A stretch of 37,512 nt of DNA from Erysipelotrichaceae bacterium (GCA_003543215.1 DPJD01000001.1:280889-318400); one strand, 5' to 3'. Counted from the stretch's first letter, positions 1 to 7,793 are shown. Notes: generated by a model not told the origin, from the sequence alone. Numbers and translations: made by a program.

Positions 1-2
1 GG

Positions 3-593
3 AAGTTGGTCATTGACACAACACTTCCGAATGAAGCAGCACTACAAGCTCAACATGACACTAAACTCGAAGAAGTCTCAACATTGCTCCATGCCTTTGA
101 ATCTCCAATCAACGAAGCACAATTCGAACGTTGGGTTCTACCTTTGACCAGTAAATACAACATGCGTATCACCAATACGGATTTCGTAGAAGTCAGTGCG
201 ACGACACCGAAGGCAATCGATACGGTTCCTTCAGAAGTCTACTATTCGATCCGTGATTTGGTGGATAAATACCATGCGGTCGTAAAAGAAGAACTCGCTG
301 TTCCAGAGACGAGTTCGTTGTTGATGCTATCGCAACACACCTATGATGTGAATACAACGTATGCGCGTTATGTGTACTTTTTGGATGCAGTTCGTGATTG
401 GAATACGTCGATCTTGATTTCGAATTCCAGTTATAACTTTGAAGATGCGACGGCGAGTTATACGTTCGATTTGTTTGCACTTCACCAATTACTTCCGGAT
501 GATATCGAAGTGGATTATACTCCGGATATTATTGCAGGTGGTACTGGGAAAGGGGATCCTAATGAAGATCCTCATCCTGAAGGTGGAAAGTAG
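3..593 (+). CDS. PilO-like type IV pilus assembly protein, C-terminal part
   Basis: The reading frame is open to the left edge, so the true start lies outside the window; the in-frame TTG at 6 has no convincing ribosome site. What remains (about 195 residues) has a helical stretch followed by an alpha/beta region with the pattern TYARYVYFLDAVRDW and then a beta strand ending in FDLFALHQ. This resembles the ferredoxin-like C-terminal domain of PilO/GspM inner-membrane alignment proteins, where a small domain packs beside PilN. The tail is Gly/Pro/Asp rich and probably disordered. The position just before pilD, pilB, pilT and a pilin supports a PilO role; sequence similarity alone is weak. The stop codon abuts the stop of the convergent peptidase gene with no gap. 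Confidence 0.5.
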   Translation, partial: KLVIDTTLPNEAALQAQHDTKLEEVSTLLHAFESPINEAQFERWVLPLTSKYNMRITNTDFVEVSATTPKAIDTVPSEVYYSIRDLVDKYHAVVKEELAVPETSSLLMLSQHTYDVNTTYARYVYFLDAVRDWNTSILISNSSYNFEDATASYTFDLFALHQLLPDDIEVDYTPDIIAGGTGKGDPNEDPHPEGGK

Positions 594-1343
594 TTAAGCG
601 AATAGGTTCAAATACCAATTCCACAAATCATTGCCATACAAATAAGCTAAATAAATACCGACACACAGATAGGGACCAAATGCGATCAACGATTTGCGTT
701 CCTTCTGTTTTGTCACCAGTAAATAGATCGCAACACTTCCTCCTAGAATACTTCCAATGAAGAAAGCGACGAGTGTTGCCTTAAAGCCTAGAAGTAAACC
801 AGCGACCGCGATGAGTTTGATATCACCTCCACCAATGCCTCCCGTTAAATAAGCAATGAGGTAAAAGGGAACACTGATCACAAAAAATCCAATGAGATGA
901 TCCAACAAAGGTAAAGGTGAAATTAGAAGCATACCAAATGCCAAGGTTAGAATCATGATTTGGAAACGATCATAGATTTCCATAGTATCGATGTCGATCA
1001 TTGTAACAATGATCAAGATAGAAGCTAAAAGAATTCCAATTAATGTGAAGTAGGTATATCCGTATCGTATATAAACTAAAACAAAACTGATTGCCGTGAT
1101 GAATTCAATCAATGGATAACGCCAAGAAATCGGTTCCTTACAATGTCTACATTTTCCTTTTAGGAATAAATAGCTTAAAATAGGGATAAGATCATACGGT
1201 TTGATTGGCTCCATGCATTTTGGACAATGAGACGAACCATGTACAATCGATTCCTTCTTAGGAAGACGATAGATAACAACGTTGAAGAATGAACCAAAGA
1301 TGGCTCCAAAGATGAATAAGACAACGAGAATGGATGTTTCCAT
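594..1343 (-). CDS. pilD: Type IV prepilin peptidase/N-methylase
   Basis: A polytopic membrane aspartyl protease of 249 residues, full length for the family. It cleaves the leader of class III signal peptides (such as the pilin at 4263) and in many homologues methylates the new N-terminal Phe. The N-terminal part has GSFFNVVIYRLP and a zinc-type pair of CxxC motifs (HCPKC and CRHC) on the cytoplasmic loop, typical of the bifunctional form. The two catalytic aspartates lie in MIDIDTMEIYDR and in the GxGD motif GGIGGGDIKL. The start is supported by AGAGGT about 6 bases upstream of the ATG. It is divergent from pilB across 63 bp, with a TATAAT-like -10 box at 1364-1369 on the minus strand. Naming as pilD (comC in Gram-positives) is secure at family level. 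Confidence 0.93.
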   Translation of the reverse strand: METSILVVLFIFGAIFGSFFNVVIYRLPKKESIVHGSSHCPKCMEPIKPYDLIPILSYLFLKGKCRHCKEPISWRYPLIEFITAISFVLVYIRYGYTYFTLIGILLASILIIVTMIDIDTMEIYDRFQIMILTLAFGMLLISPLPLLDHLIGFFVISVPFYLIAYLTGGIGGGDIKLIAVAGLLLGFKATLVAFFIGSILGGSVAIYLLVTKQKERKSLIAFGPYLCVGIYLAYLYGNDLWNWYLNLFA

Positions 1344-1406
1344 ATAGATACCTCTATACCACTATTATACCGAAATTAAAGCATTAAATAAAAGGAAGGG
1401 ACAAAC

Positions 1407-3092
1407 ATGAAAGTTGTACGTTTAGGCCAGGTATTGGTCGATGAGAAAATCATTACAGAAGACCAACTGAACTTGGCATTGGAACGCCAGAAAACAGTTA
1501 AGAAACGTTTAGGGAATGTCATCTCGGATATGGGGATGGCCAGTGAACGTGATATTTTACGTGCGTTGGCGAAACGTTTACAAGTTGAGTATGTGGATAC
1601 ACCTTTGTTTCAGATTGAGTTGGATTCAATTCGACTCATACCAGAACACTTGGCTCGTAAATACAACATTGTTCCTTTGAACATGCGTGCTGGTGTCATT
1701 ACCATTGCGACCAATGATCCTTTAGATTTCACTTGTTTAGAAGATTTAAGCATCATCACTGGTATGGAGATTCGTACAGTCGTATCCTCGAGTGTTGAAA
1801 TTGAAAAAGCCATTAATCGAGTCTATACACGTCAAAATGCGGATGAAATCCTGAATGACATTCGCGATGAATATGGCGTTTCTGCCGCAACTGCAATGGA
1901 AAATGCGGATGATGAATCAATGGCGGAACGTGTTGATTCAGCACCGGTTGTAAAGCTTGTCAATAATCTAATCTTCGATGCCTTCCAACAGAATGCATCG
2001 GATATTCATATTGAACCTGAAGATAATTTAACAAGAGTTCGATATCGTATTGATGGCGATTTGCAATTACACAATGAATTTTCAGCCGATGTCCATCAAT
2101 TGATCATCACGCGTATCAAGATCATCAGTGGAATGAACATTGCAGAAAAACGCATCCCACAAGATGGTAGCTTCCAATTTAAGAGTGAATTCTTCACCTT
2201 TGATATTCGTGTATCTTCACTACCGACAGCTTATGGTGAGAAAATCGTTTTACGTTTACTAGGTGCTGATAGAAATATTGATTACAACCTTTCCAGTTTA
2301 GGTTTATCACCATACACACAAGAAATCATTCAAAAAGCCATCAAATTGCCGCATGGTATCCTTTTGGTTACAGGCCCTACAGGGAGTGGTAAAACCACGA
2401 CCTTGTACTCCATGTTGGCACAATTAGCTGATATCAAGAAAGCCATCGTAACCATTGAAGATCCAATTGAACGTAAATTCAGAGGCATCACACAAGTTCA
2501 AGTCAATCCAAGATCTGGTTTGACCTTTGCGAGTGGTTTGAGAAGCATCTTACGTCAAGACCCAGATACCATTATGATCGGGGAAATCCGTGACGGTGAA
2601 ACTGCTGAAATCGCTATTCGTGCCGCAATCACGGGTCACTTTGTCCTTTCAACGGTACATACCAACGATGCCTTATCGACAGTCGTACGTTTAGTGGACA
2701 TGGGTGTTGAACCCTTCTTAGTCGCATCTTCAGTTAAATGTGTTATCTCACAACGTTTGGTAAAGAAAATTTGTCCAGTATGCAAACATGAACATCATGT
2801 GGATCTTGCCGACAATCTACTTTTACAAACCAAATTGGAAACAGCTCACAAAGGCAATGGTTGTACAGAATGTAATCAAACCGGTTATCAAGGTCGTACC
2901 GCTGTATTCGAAATCATCTTGATCGACAACAAGCTCCAAGAAATGATTGCGGATCGAGCGAATATGGATGATTTAAAGAAGTATGCGAAAGAAAAGAATA
3001 TGCGTATGCTTAGAGAAGAAGTATTGGATTTGATCAACAGTGGTGTGACGACGGTTGAAGAAGGCATTCGCATTCTCTATTCCGTCGATTAA
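1407..3092 (+). CDS. pilB: Type IV pilus extension ATPase PilB with MshEN-type N-terminal motifs
   Basis: Cytoplasmic hexameric GspE/PilB ATPase that powers pilus polymerisation; 561 residues, normal length. Residues 5-28 and 34-58 form two successive RLG-x-V/L...L...L..Q-like repeats, the MshEN pattern that binds c-di-GMP in MshE and some PilB proteins; the first repeat has Lys (DEKII) where Gly is usual and the second ends in Arg rather than Gln. The ATPase core follows: Walker A GPTGSGKTTT near 322, Walker B/Asp-box IMIGEIRDGET near 390, His box STVHTNDA, and a zinc-binding tetracysteine (CPVC near 455, CTEC near 485). The start follows GGAAGGG. pilT begins 9 bp downstream, so the two ATPases are one operon. 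The many c-di-GMP enzymes nearby make the N-terminal motifs notable. Confidence 0.95.
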   Translation: MKVVRLGQVLVDEKIITEDQLNLALERQKTVKKRLGNVISDMGMASERDILRALAKRLQVEYVDTPLFQIELDSIRLIPEHLARKYNIVPLNMRAGVITIATNDPLDFTCLEDLSIITGMEIRTVVSSSVEIEKAINRVYTRQNADEILNDIRDEYGVSAATAMENADDESMAERVDSAPVVKLVNNLIFDAFQQNASDIHIEPEDNLTRVRYRIDGDLQLHNEFSADVHQLIITRIKIISGMNIAEKRIPQDGSFQFKSEFFTFDIRVSSLPTAYGEKIVLRLLGADRNIDYNLSSLGLSPYTQEIIQKAIKLPHGILLVTGPTGSGKTTTLYSMLAQLADIKKAIVTIEDPIERKFRGITQVQVNPRSGLTFASGLRSILRQDPDTIMIGEIRDGETAEIAIRAAITGHFVLSTVHTNDALSTVVRLVDMGVEPFLVASSVKCVISQRLVKKICPVCKHEHHVDLADNLLLQTKLETAHKGNGCTECNQTGYQGRTAVFEIILIDNKLQEMIADRANMDDLKKYAKEKNMRMLREEVLDLINSGVTTVEEGIRILYSVD

Positions 3093-3101
3093 GGGGGACT
3101 T

Positions 3102-4157
3102 ATGTTACACACGATTCTAAAATATGCGCGGGACCATCAATGTTCAGATATTCATTTGGTCGCAGAGCGCAAACCTGTCGTACGTGAAATTGGGGAACTA
3201 GTTAGTTTAAACTTGGAACCAATGAGTAAAGACAACGTATTTGAAGTTATTCGTATTCTACTTTCCGAAGAACAATTTGACCTATACCTCTCCGGTAATG
3301 ACGTGGATTGTTCATACACAGATGAAACAGGTCATCGTTATCGTATCAATGTCTATCGCCAACAGGGTTTACCTGCGATCGCACTTCGACTTTTGAACAA
3401 TCACATCCCTACAGTGGATGAAATGAAGCTTCCACCAATTTTAAAGGATATTTCATTGCTTCCTCGTGGTTTGGTTTTAGTAACGGGTCCTACGGGAAGT
3501 GGTAAATCCACAACCTTAGCCGCCATGATCAATCACATTAATACGAACAAGTCGGAACATATCCTTACCCTAGAAGATCCGATTGAATACATTCATCAGT
3601 CCAAGCAAAGCATGATCAATCAACGCGAGATTCACAAGGATGTTCATGACTTCAATACAGGTCTTAGATCTGCACTTCGTGAAGATCCAGATGTCATTTT
3701 AGTAGGAGAAATGCGCGACTACGAAACCATCAGCTTAGCCTTAACCGCAGCTGAAACGGGTCACTTGGTCTTCTCAACACTACACACCACTGGAGCAGCC
3801 GCAACCATTGACCGTATCATTGATGCGTTCCCTCCACACCAACAATCTCAAATTAGAATCCAATTAGCAAATGTGCTTAAGGCTGTCATCTCACAGTCTT
3901 TACTCCCAAGAGCAGATTATGCAGGAAGAACCGCAGTTCATGAAATTATGCTTATGACAGATGCCATTGGGAATATGATTCGTGAAAATAAGATCGTTCA
4001 AATCAACACCGCAATTCAAACGGGCTTAAGAATTGGTATGCAGACCTTGGATGGTAATCTTGCGAAGCTTGTGACAGATCAGATTATCTCCTTTGAAACA
4101 GCATCAGAAATTACAAGTAATGTGGAATTGTTGAAACGTTACCTAGGCAGAGCTTAA
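3102..4157 (+). CDS. pilT: Type IV pilus retraction ATPase PilT
   Basis: Retraction motor, 351 residues as usual for PilT. The N-terminal PAS-like domain starts with the family pattern CSDIHL; Walker A is GPTGSGKSTT near residue 130, Walker B/Asp box is VILVGEMRDYET near 200, the His box is FSTLHTTGAA, and the C-terminal retraction motif of PilT (AIRNLIRE in model species) reads AIGNMIRE. There is no MshEN domain or tetracysteine, which separates it from the PilB gene just upstream. Start: GGGGGACTT lies directly in front of the ATG. Twitching or adhesion by retraction is therefore likely. The gene is followed by a very AT-rich stretch with a weak all-AU hairpin (4156-4174), then the separately promoted pilin gene. 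Confidence 0.95.
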   Translation: MLHTILKYARDHQCSDIHLVAERKPVVREIGELVSLNLEPMSKDNVFEVIRILLSEEQFDLYLSGNDVDCSYTDETGHRYRINVYRQQGLPAIALRLLNNHIPTVDEMKLPPILKDISLLPRGLVLVTGPTGSGKSTTLAAMINHINTNKSEHILTLEDPIEYIHQSKQSMINQREIHKDVHDFNTGLRSALREDPDVILVGEMRDYETISLALTAAETGHLVFSTLHTTGAAATIDRIIDAFPPHQQSQIRIQLANVLKAVISQSLLPRADYAGRTAVHEIMLMTDAIGNMIRENKIVQINTAIQTGLRIGMQTLDGNLAKLVTDQIISFETASEITSNVELLKRYLGRA

Positions 4158-4205
4158 TAATATTAGTTATTATTTGTAATATGTATTATTTCAGTAATTT
4201 ATATA

Positions 4206-4234
4206 TTGACGAACACCATAAAAAGGGGTTTAAT
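4206..4234 (+). promoter_or_regulatory. SigmaA-type promoter of the pilin gene
   Basis: TTGACG at 4206-4211, a 17-bp spacer and TTTAAT at 4229-4234, placing the start of transcription near 4241, just ahead of the AAGGAGGGG ribosome site (4245-4253). It shows the pilin can be expressed independently of pilBT and argues against any translation start upstream of 4263. Confidence 0.6.
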
Positions 4235-4262
4235 TTACTTAAACAAGGAGGGGAATATTATA

Positions 4263-4643
4263 ATGAAAAAAATTCTCACTAAAAAAGGGTTTACTCTTAT
4301 TGAATTAATTGTTGTTATCGCTATTTTGGCTATCTTAGCTGCTATTTTGATTCCTAGTATTATCAATTATATTGATGAAGCAAATGGTGCTAAACTTCAA
4401 GCGAATGCTAGATCAGAGTACTCTCGTGTTATGTTAAGTCATGCTACAACCAATGGAGTTCCTACACTTCCAAATAGTACAACTGCTATGACATCTGCAA
4501 CACCATACACCTTAGCTGATAATACAACTTCTTGCACGACAACATTTACAACTGTTTCAATTTCTGCATTTAGTTGTACTACTGGAACAGGAGCAAGCCT
4601 AAAAACGGTTACGCTTGCTGGTAACTTCCAAGTTTCACCTTGA
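4263..4643 (+). CDS. Major type IV pilin (prepilin)
   Basis: A 126-residue prepilin. The leader MKKILTKKG is followed by the N-methylated segment FTLIELIVVIAILAIL: cleavage by PilD after Gly9, Phe at +1 and the conserved Glu at +5, then a hydrophobic helix that packs in the fibre core. The C-terminal domain is small and Thr/Ser/Ala rich with two cysteines about 20 residues apart (SCTTTF and FSCTT) that could form the D-region disulfide. The ATG at 4263 has the strongest ribosome site of the region (AAGGAGGGG, 4245-4253) and its own promoter. A GTP-type terminator follows. Codon use is more AT-rich than in the ATPase genes. Adjacent to an IS110/Piv-family recombinase gene. Confidence 0.93.
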   Translation: MKKILTKKGFTLIELIVVIAILAILAAILIPSIINYIDEANGAKLQANARSEYSRVMLSHATTNGVPTLPNSTTAMTSATPYTLADNTTSCTTTFTTVSISAFSCTTGTGASLKTVTLAGNFQVSP

Positions 4644-4674
4644 TTTCAGCTTAAATATCATAATACAATACTTT

Positions 4675-4704
4675 AAAACCTAGCTCTTGCTAGGTTTTTC
4701 TTTT
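4675..4704 (+). terminator. Rho-independent terminator of the pilin gene
   Basis: A 10-bp perfect stem (4675-4684 with 4689-4698, core CCTAGC/GCTAGG) with a TCTT loop, followed by a T-rich run. It isolates the pilin unit from the recombinase region. Confidence 0.85.
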
Positions 4705-4990
4705 GTCAATAATCTTGATTCAATCTTTGCAACTCCTTGCTTAATTAAATGTAATGTTTATAACGCTTAAGCTAAACCTAGTAAACACAATATCATAACG
4801 CATACATGCTATCTCACATCACCGCAAATACTCTTTTTTTGCTTTTATTTGTTATTAAGCGTATACTACATAAGTTATTTAAGGAGAAATTAACTATTAG
4901 AAGTCAAGGGTAAAAACTATGAAATTATGATCGTTCATAGAGTCAAACTAAAAACATGTCATACGAGACACTGAATTTAAAATGAGACAA
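4705..4990. other. AT-rich intergenic stretch without a recognisable gene
   Basis: About 290 bp between the pilin terminator and the recombinase end. Frames are short and broken; the longest ATG frame (from 4927) stops after 14 codons. An AAGGAGAA ribosome-site-like motif at 4881-4888 is followed by no usable start. ACGCTTAA (near 4763) and TTAAGCGT (near 4855) form a distant imperfect inverted pair. It may hold the right flank of the IS110-type element or remnants of a lost gene; nothing decides this. Confidence 0.4.
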
Positions 4991-4994
4991 AATC

Positions 4995-5021
4995 AGCTAA
5001 AATGGCTACCTCATTTTAGCT
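4995..5021 (-). terminator. Hairpin spanning the transposase stop codon
   Basis: AGCTAAAATG (4995-5004) and CATTTTAGCT (5012-5021) are a perfect 10-bp inverted repeat with a 7-base loop that contains the transposase stop codon. Read on the minus strand it is followed by GATTTTGTCTCATTTT, a loose T-rich run, so it could stop transposase transcription. It could equally be the structured right end of the IS element. Confidence 0.5.
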
Positions 5022-6181
5022 CGATCAAAGTCGAGATGATGTTTCTCCAGATGAAAGATAAGACGTACAATTCGCTTCGCAACGTGTGAAAGCGCAACCC
5101 GATGAAGTTTACCTTCGGTTCGTTTCTTACGATAGAATTCATAAAGAATTGGATTATGCATAATCGAGTACGCTGCGACATTCATGATGGCTTGACGCAG
5201 ATAGGGCGAACCATGCTTAACCATTCTCCCTTTAGATTCTGAACCACCGGATTGATTACGCGAAGGTTCAAGTCCTGCAAAGGCAAGCATCTGATCGGCT
5301 GTGTCAAAGCGATCAATCGACTCATATTCAGCTAGAATACACGCTGCGGATTGAAGTCCGATTCCGCTGATGGTATGAATATGCGATTCAAGATGGGTGT
5401 AGGTCTCTTGGATTAAGCTTTCGATTTCAGTGATCTGATCATCGATGGTGTGATACAGATCCAAAGCTTTCTTGAGTAGATAAGAGAGCGTTGGGTCTTC
5501 TGAACCAACTGAATCACGAGCGAGTTGTTTAAGCGTACAGAAGCGTGCGTAAGAAAAGGTTCTTCTAAGTTTGAATTTCATCTTCTGGTAAGATTCCAGA
5601 TTCATGCGAGCGATCTTAGACTGAGTCAAGTAATGATCAAGAAGGTATAAACAGGTCGATGACGTGAGTGAATGATTAAAAAAGGGCTTAAATTCAGGGA
5701 AAATCAAATCGAGAAGATTGGTCAATTTGACCAATTGATGTGAGCGTTGCTTGACTAAATCATTGCGATCTCGCGTCAGTGATTTGAGATTCTTGATGTG
5801 ATAAGATTGGGAAGGATAGGGTTTATAGTCGACGGACATCAAATAGGTCGCGATAACACGCGCATCAACTTTGTCGGTTTTGGTTTTCCGAAGAGTGGTA
5901 GCTTGGGCAAACCGATTGATGAGAAATGGATTGAACTGCATATACGTGAACCCATTCTCTTCTAGAAAGATTTTGAGATTCATGGCGTAATGACCCGTTG
6001 ATTCAAACCCTATCCGACAGTTTTGATTCGAATCAAGCGCTGAAAGAATCTCTTTCAAACAAGCGAAACCGGATCGATCATTCGTAAAGGAAAAGGATTC
6101 TCGAATCACTTCTCCTGCATGATCAAGGATGAAGCCATCATGCTTATACTTGGCAATATCGATGCCGATAAAGAATGTCAT
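5006..6181 (-). CDS. IS110-family transposase/recombinase (Piv-like DEDD)
   Basis: 391 residues from the ATG at 6181, which has AAGGAGGTG (6187-6195) at ideal spacing; the in-frame extension to 6274 would run through the structured leader and is rejected. The RuvC-like N-terminal domain shows the DEDD residues: FIGIDIAK (Asp, about residue 7), GFESTGHY (Glu), and TDKVDARV (two Asp). The C-terminal Transposase_20 domain has ISGIGLQSA, AFAGLEPSRNQSGGS and GSPYLRQA; the Ser of NQSGG (about residue 311) matches the catalytic serine position of IS621-type enzymes. IS110 enzymes act with an RNA guide from their own non-coding end. The same family contains Piv, the pilin-gene invertase of Moraxella, which matters because a pilin gene is the next gene downstream. 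Confidence 0.92.
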   Translation of the reverse strand: MTFFIGIDIAKYKHDGFILDHAGEVIRESFSFTNDRSGFACLKEILSALDSNQNCRIGFESTGHYAMNLKIFLEENGFTYMQFNPFLINRFAQATTLRKTKTDKVDARVIATYLMSVDYKPYPSQSYHIKNLKSLTRDRNDLVKQRSHQLVKLTNLLDLIFPEFKPFFNHSLTSSTCLYLLDHYLTQSKIARMNLESYQKMKFKLRRTFSYARFCTLKQLARDSVGSEDPTLSYLLKKALDLYHTIDDQITEIESLIQETYTHLESHIHTISGIGLQSAACILAEYESIDRFDTADQMLAFAGLEPSRNQSGGSESKGRMVKHGSPYLRQAIMNVAAYSIMHNPILYEFYRKKRTEGKLHRVALSHVAKRIVRLIFHLEKHHLDFDRAKMR

Positions 6182-6254
6182 AAAGACACCTCCTTCATTT
6201 CCACACTGTTGGTTTAGATCCACATGTCCTTTCGATGTCAATTCGCGGGTGATC

Positions 6255-6400
6255 AAACGTTTAACGTTAATCAACTCATTAACACTCGAAACAAAAAAGA
6301 ACTGTGGTAGGAATTTCTCCTAAACAGTCAAAGCTGTATGTATGCAATACAAATCCACAGTGTAAGTTAAGCATATCGTATTGGCCATACAATATGCTCA
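6255..6400 (-). ncRNA. Candidate bridge RNA of the IS110-type element
   Basis: The leader of the transposase gene folds into several clear elements. 6301-6307 pairs with 6355-6361 (ACTGTGG/CCACAGT) and encloses three hairpins: 6308-6312/6318-6322, 6324-6327/6334-6337 and 6339-6343/6347-6351, making a four-way junction. A separate 12-bp hairpin (6370-6381 with 6387-6398, loop about GGCCA) is fully paired only if read on the minus strand, where position 6377/6391 is a G-U wobble; on the plus strand it is a C-A mismatch. That favours an RNA made in the transposase direction. A small hairpin lies at 6266-6270/6279-6283. Position, strand and folding match IS110 bridge RNAs; the guide loops are not assigned. 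Confidence 0.4.
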
Positions 6401-6425
6401 AAAATAGATTAGGCCAAGAAAGGAA

Positions 6426-6459
6426 TATCAATATACCAATATGTTGGCCTATATTGATA
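6426..6459. repeat. Inverted repeat just before the helicase start
   Basis: TATCAATATA (6426-6435) pairs with TATATTGATA (6450-6459); inside, CCAA (6436-6439) pairs with TTGG (6444-6447) around a four-base loop, leaving a two-base CC bulge. There is no T-run, so it is not a plain terminator. It ends 9 bases before the helicase ATG. It may be a structured leader of the helicase mRNA or the outer end or target of the IS110 element. Confidence 0.55.
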
Positions 6460-6468
6460 ATACGAATT

Positions 6469-7749
6469 ATGCAATTTAATGAATTAGAATTAATCGAGCC
6501 ACTAAAGAAAGCGCTCATCCAAGAAGGATACACCGAACCAACACCCATCCAGGCCCAAGCCATACCCTTTGTCCTCCAAGGACGTGATTGCCTAGGCATC
6601 GCACAAACCGGGACAGGGAAGACCGCAGCCTTTGCTCTACCTATCCTTCAATCCTTGGCATCCCAGAGTACAGTCAAACGTAGTTTGCGTCCAATCTCTG
6701 CCTTGGTACTCGCCCCAACACGTGAATTGGCGATTCAAATCGAAGAGAGCTTTAAAGTCTATGGTAAGAATTTAAACTTGAAATCCATTGCCATCTTTGG
6801 TGGTGTTGGTCAGAAACCTCAGACCACTGCCTTGGCATTAGGAATCGATATCCTAGTGGCGACCCCAGGACGCTTGTTGGATCTCATCGGTCAAAAACAC
6901 ATCAAGTTGAACCAAGTCAAACACTTTGTCTTGGATGAAGCAGACATGATGTTGGACATGGGTATGATCCATGATGTACGTCGTATCATCGATTTACTAC
7001 CGCATGTGCGTCAGAACTTATTGTTCTCTGCGACCATGCCTAAAGAAATCGCCAACTTATCCGCGAGCATCTTGAATGATCCAGTAAAAGTCAGTGTTAC
7101 ACCAGCCGCCACAACAGTGGATACCATTTCGCAAAGTGTCTACTTCGTTGCGAAGGACAATAAGGTCAGCTTGTTGATCAAGTTATTGAAAGACATCAAA
7201 ATGGAATCCGTATTGATCTTCTCACGTACCAAACACGGTGCAGATAAGATCGTTAAGGCTTTATCACACGCCAATATACAGGCTTTAGCCATTCATGGCA
7301 ATAAGTCACAGAACAATCGTCAAATGGCTTTAAATGCCTTTAAAACGCGTCAGGTGAAGATATTGGTCGCTACCGACATTGCGGCACGTGGATTAGACAT
7401 CGATGAGTTGTCCCATGTGTTGATTTATGATCAACCTGAAGTCGCTGAAACCTATGTGCACCGTATCGGACGTACTGGTCGTGCAGGCTTAGGTGGTGTT
7501 GCCATCAGTTTCTGTGATCCTGAAGAATATGTTTATTTCAAAGGTGTTCAGAAGTTGATTGATAAAAAAATACCGGTTGTGAAGGACCATCCTTTTGCCA
7601 TCACCATTGATGAAAATGCCGTTGTTAAAACACCCCCTAAGACGAACCATCGTCCAAAACGCAGTCCATCTGCTCATCCTTGGGATAAACAAGCCAAGGC
7701 GAAGAAACAAAGACCTTCGAACTTCAACACCCGTAAGCCTAAAGCTTAA
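6469..7749 (+). CDS. DEAD-box ATP-dependent RNA helicase, RhlE-like
   Basis: 426 residues from ATG 6469 (MQFNELELIEPL), where the Q-motif region starts as in relatives; the open frame back to 6304 runs through the structured IS leader and is not believed. All superfamily 2 motifs are present in order: Q motif PTPIQAQAIPF, I AQTGTGKT, Ia APTRELA, Ib TPGRLLD, II DEAD, III SAT, IV LIFSRTK, V ATDIAARGLDID, VI HRIGRTGR. The C-terminal tail (about 50 residues) is Lys/Arg/Pro rich and probably binds RNA. It should remodel RNA in ribosome assembly, decay or cold adaptation. No good ribosome site precedes the ATG; a stem-loop ends 9 bases upstream, and the original promoter may have been displaced by the IS element. 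Confidence 0.9.
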   Translation: MQFNELELIEPLKKALIQEGYTEPTPIQAQAIPFVLQGRDCLGIAQTGTGKTAAFALPILQSLASQSTVKRSLRPISALVLAPTRELAIQIEESFKVYGKNLNLKSIAIFGGVGQKPQTTALALGIDILVATPGRLLDLIGQKHIKLNQVKHFVLDEADMMLDMGMIHDVRRIIDLLPHVRQNLLFSATMPKEIANLSASILNDPVKVSVTPAATTVDTISQSVYFVAKDNKVSLLIKLLKDIKMESVLIFSRTKHGADKIVKALSHANIQALAIHGNKSQNNRQMALNAFKTRQVKILVATDIAARGLDIDELSHVLIYDQPEVAETYVHRIGRTGRAGLGGVAISFCDPEEYVYFKGVQKLIDKKIPVVKDHPFAITIDENAVVKTPPKTNHRPKRSPSAHPWDKQAKAKKQRPSNFNTRKPKA

Positions 7750-7763
7750 GGGTGTTTTTCTTT
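7726..7763 (+). terminator. Terminator overlapping the helicase stop codon
   Basis: AACACCC (7726-7732) pairs with GGGTGTT (7750-7756); inside, TAAGC pairs with GCTTA. A run TTTTTCTTTG follows. The stem starts in coding sequence and includes the stop codon. Confidence 0.8.
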
Positions 7764-7770
7764 GTGTATG

Positions 7771-7793
7771 AAAAGAAGGACTAAGCGTCCTTC
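7771..7793 (-). terminator. Terminator of the GGDEF-EAL gene
   Basis: On the minus strand GAAGGAC, a 5-base loop and GTCCTTC (plus-strand 7775-7781 and 7787-7793) followed by TTTTC. The stem again includes the stop codon, back to back with the helicase terminator. Confidence 0.65.

Larger units (their letters stand above)
4990..6420 (-). mobile_element. IS110-family insertion element, ends not resolved
   Basis: One DEDD-type transposase gene (5006-6181) with a long structured non-coding leader on its 5' side (6182 to about 6420-6468) and little on its 3' side. That asymmetry is the IS110-subgroup layout, where the bridge RNA lies between the left end and the transposase; the IS1111 subgroup would have terminal inverted repeats, and I see none. 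IS110 elements leave no or minimal target duplication, so the limits given are estimates. It sits between the pilin terminator and the start of the helicase gene. Confidence 0.5.

Noticed and set aside
4156..4174. Terminator after pilT
   Set aside because: The stem (AATAATA/TATTATT) is all A-U and is not followed by a clear T-run.
4158..4262. c-di-GMP riboswitch before the pilin gene, as in some Clostridia
   Set aside because: The leader after the predicted start is only about 20 bases and no conserved riboswitch core was found.
6182..6274. 31-residue N-terminal extension of the transposase
   Set aside because: The ATG at 6181 has AAGGAGGTG at ideal spacing and starts exactly at the family's FIGIDIAK strand.
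6304..6468. 55-residue N-terminal extension of the helicase frame
   Set aside because: It has no family similarity, runs through the structured IS leader, and MQFNELELIEPL at 6469 is the normal DEAD-box start.
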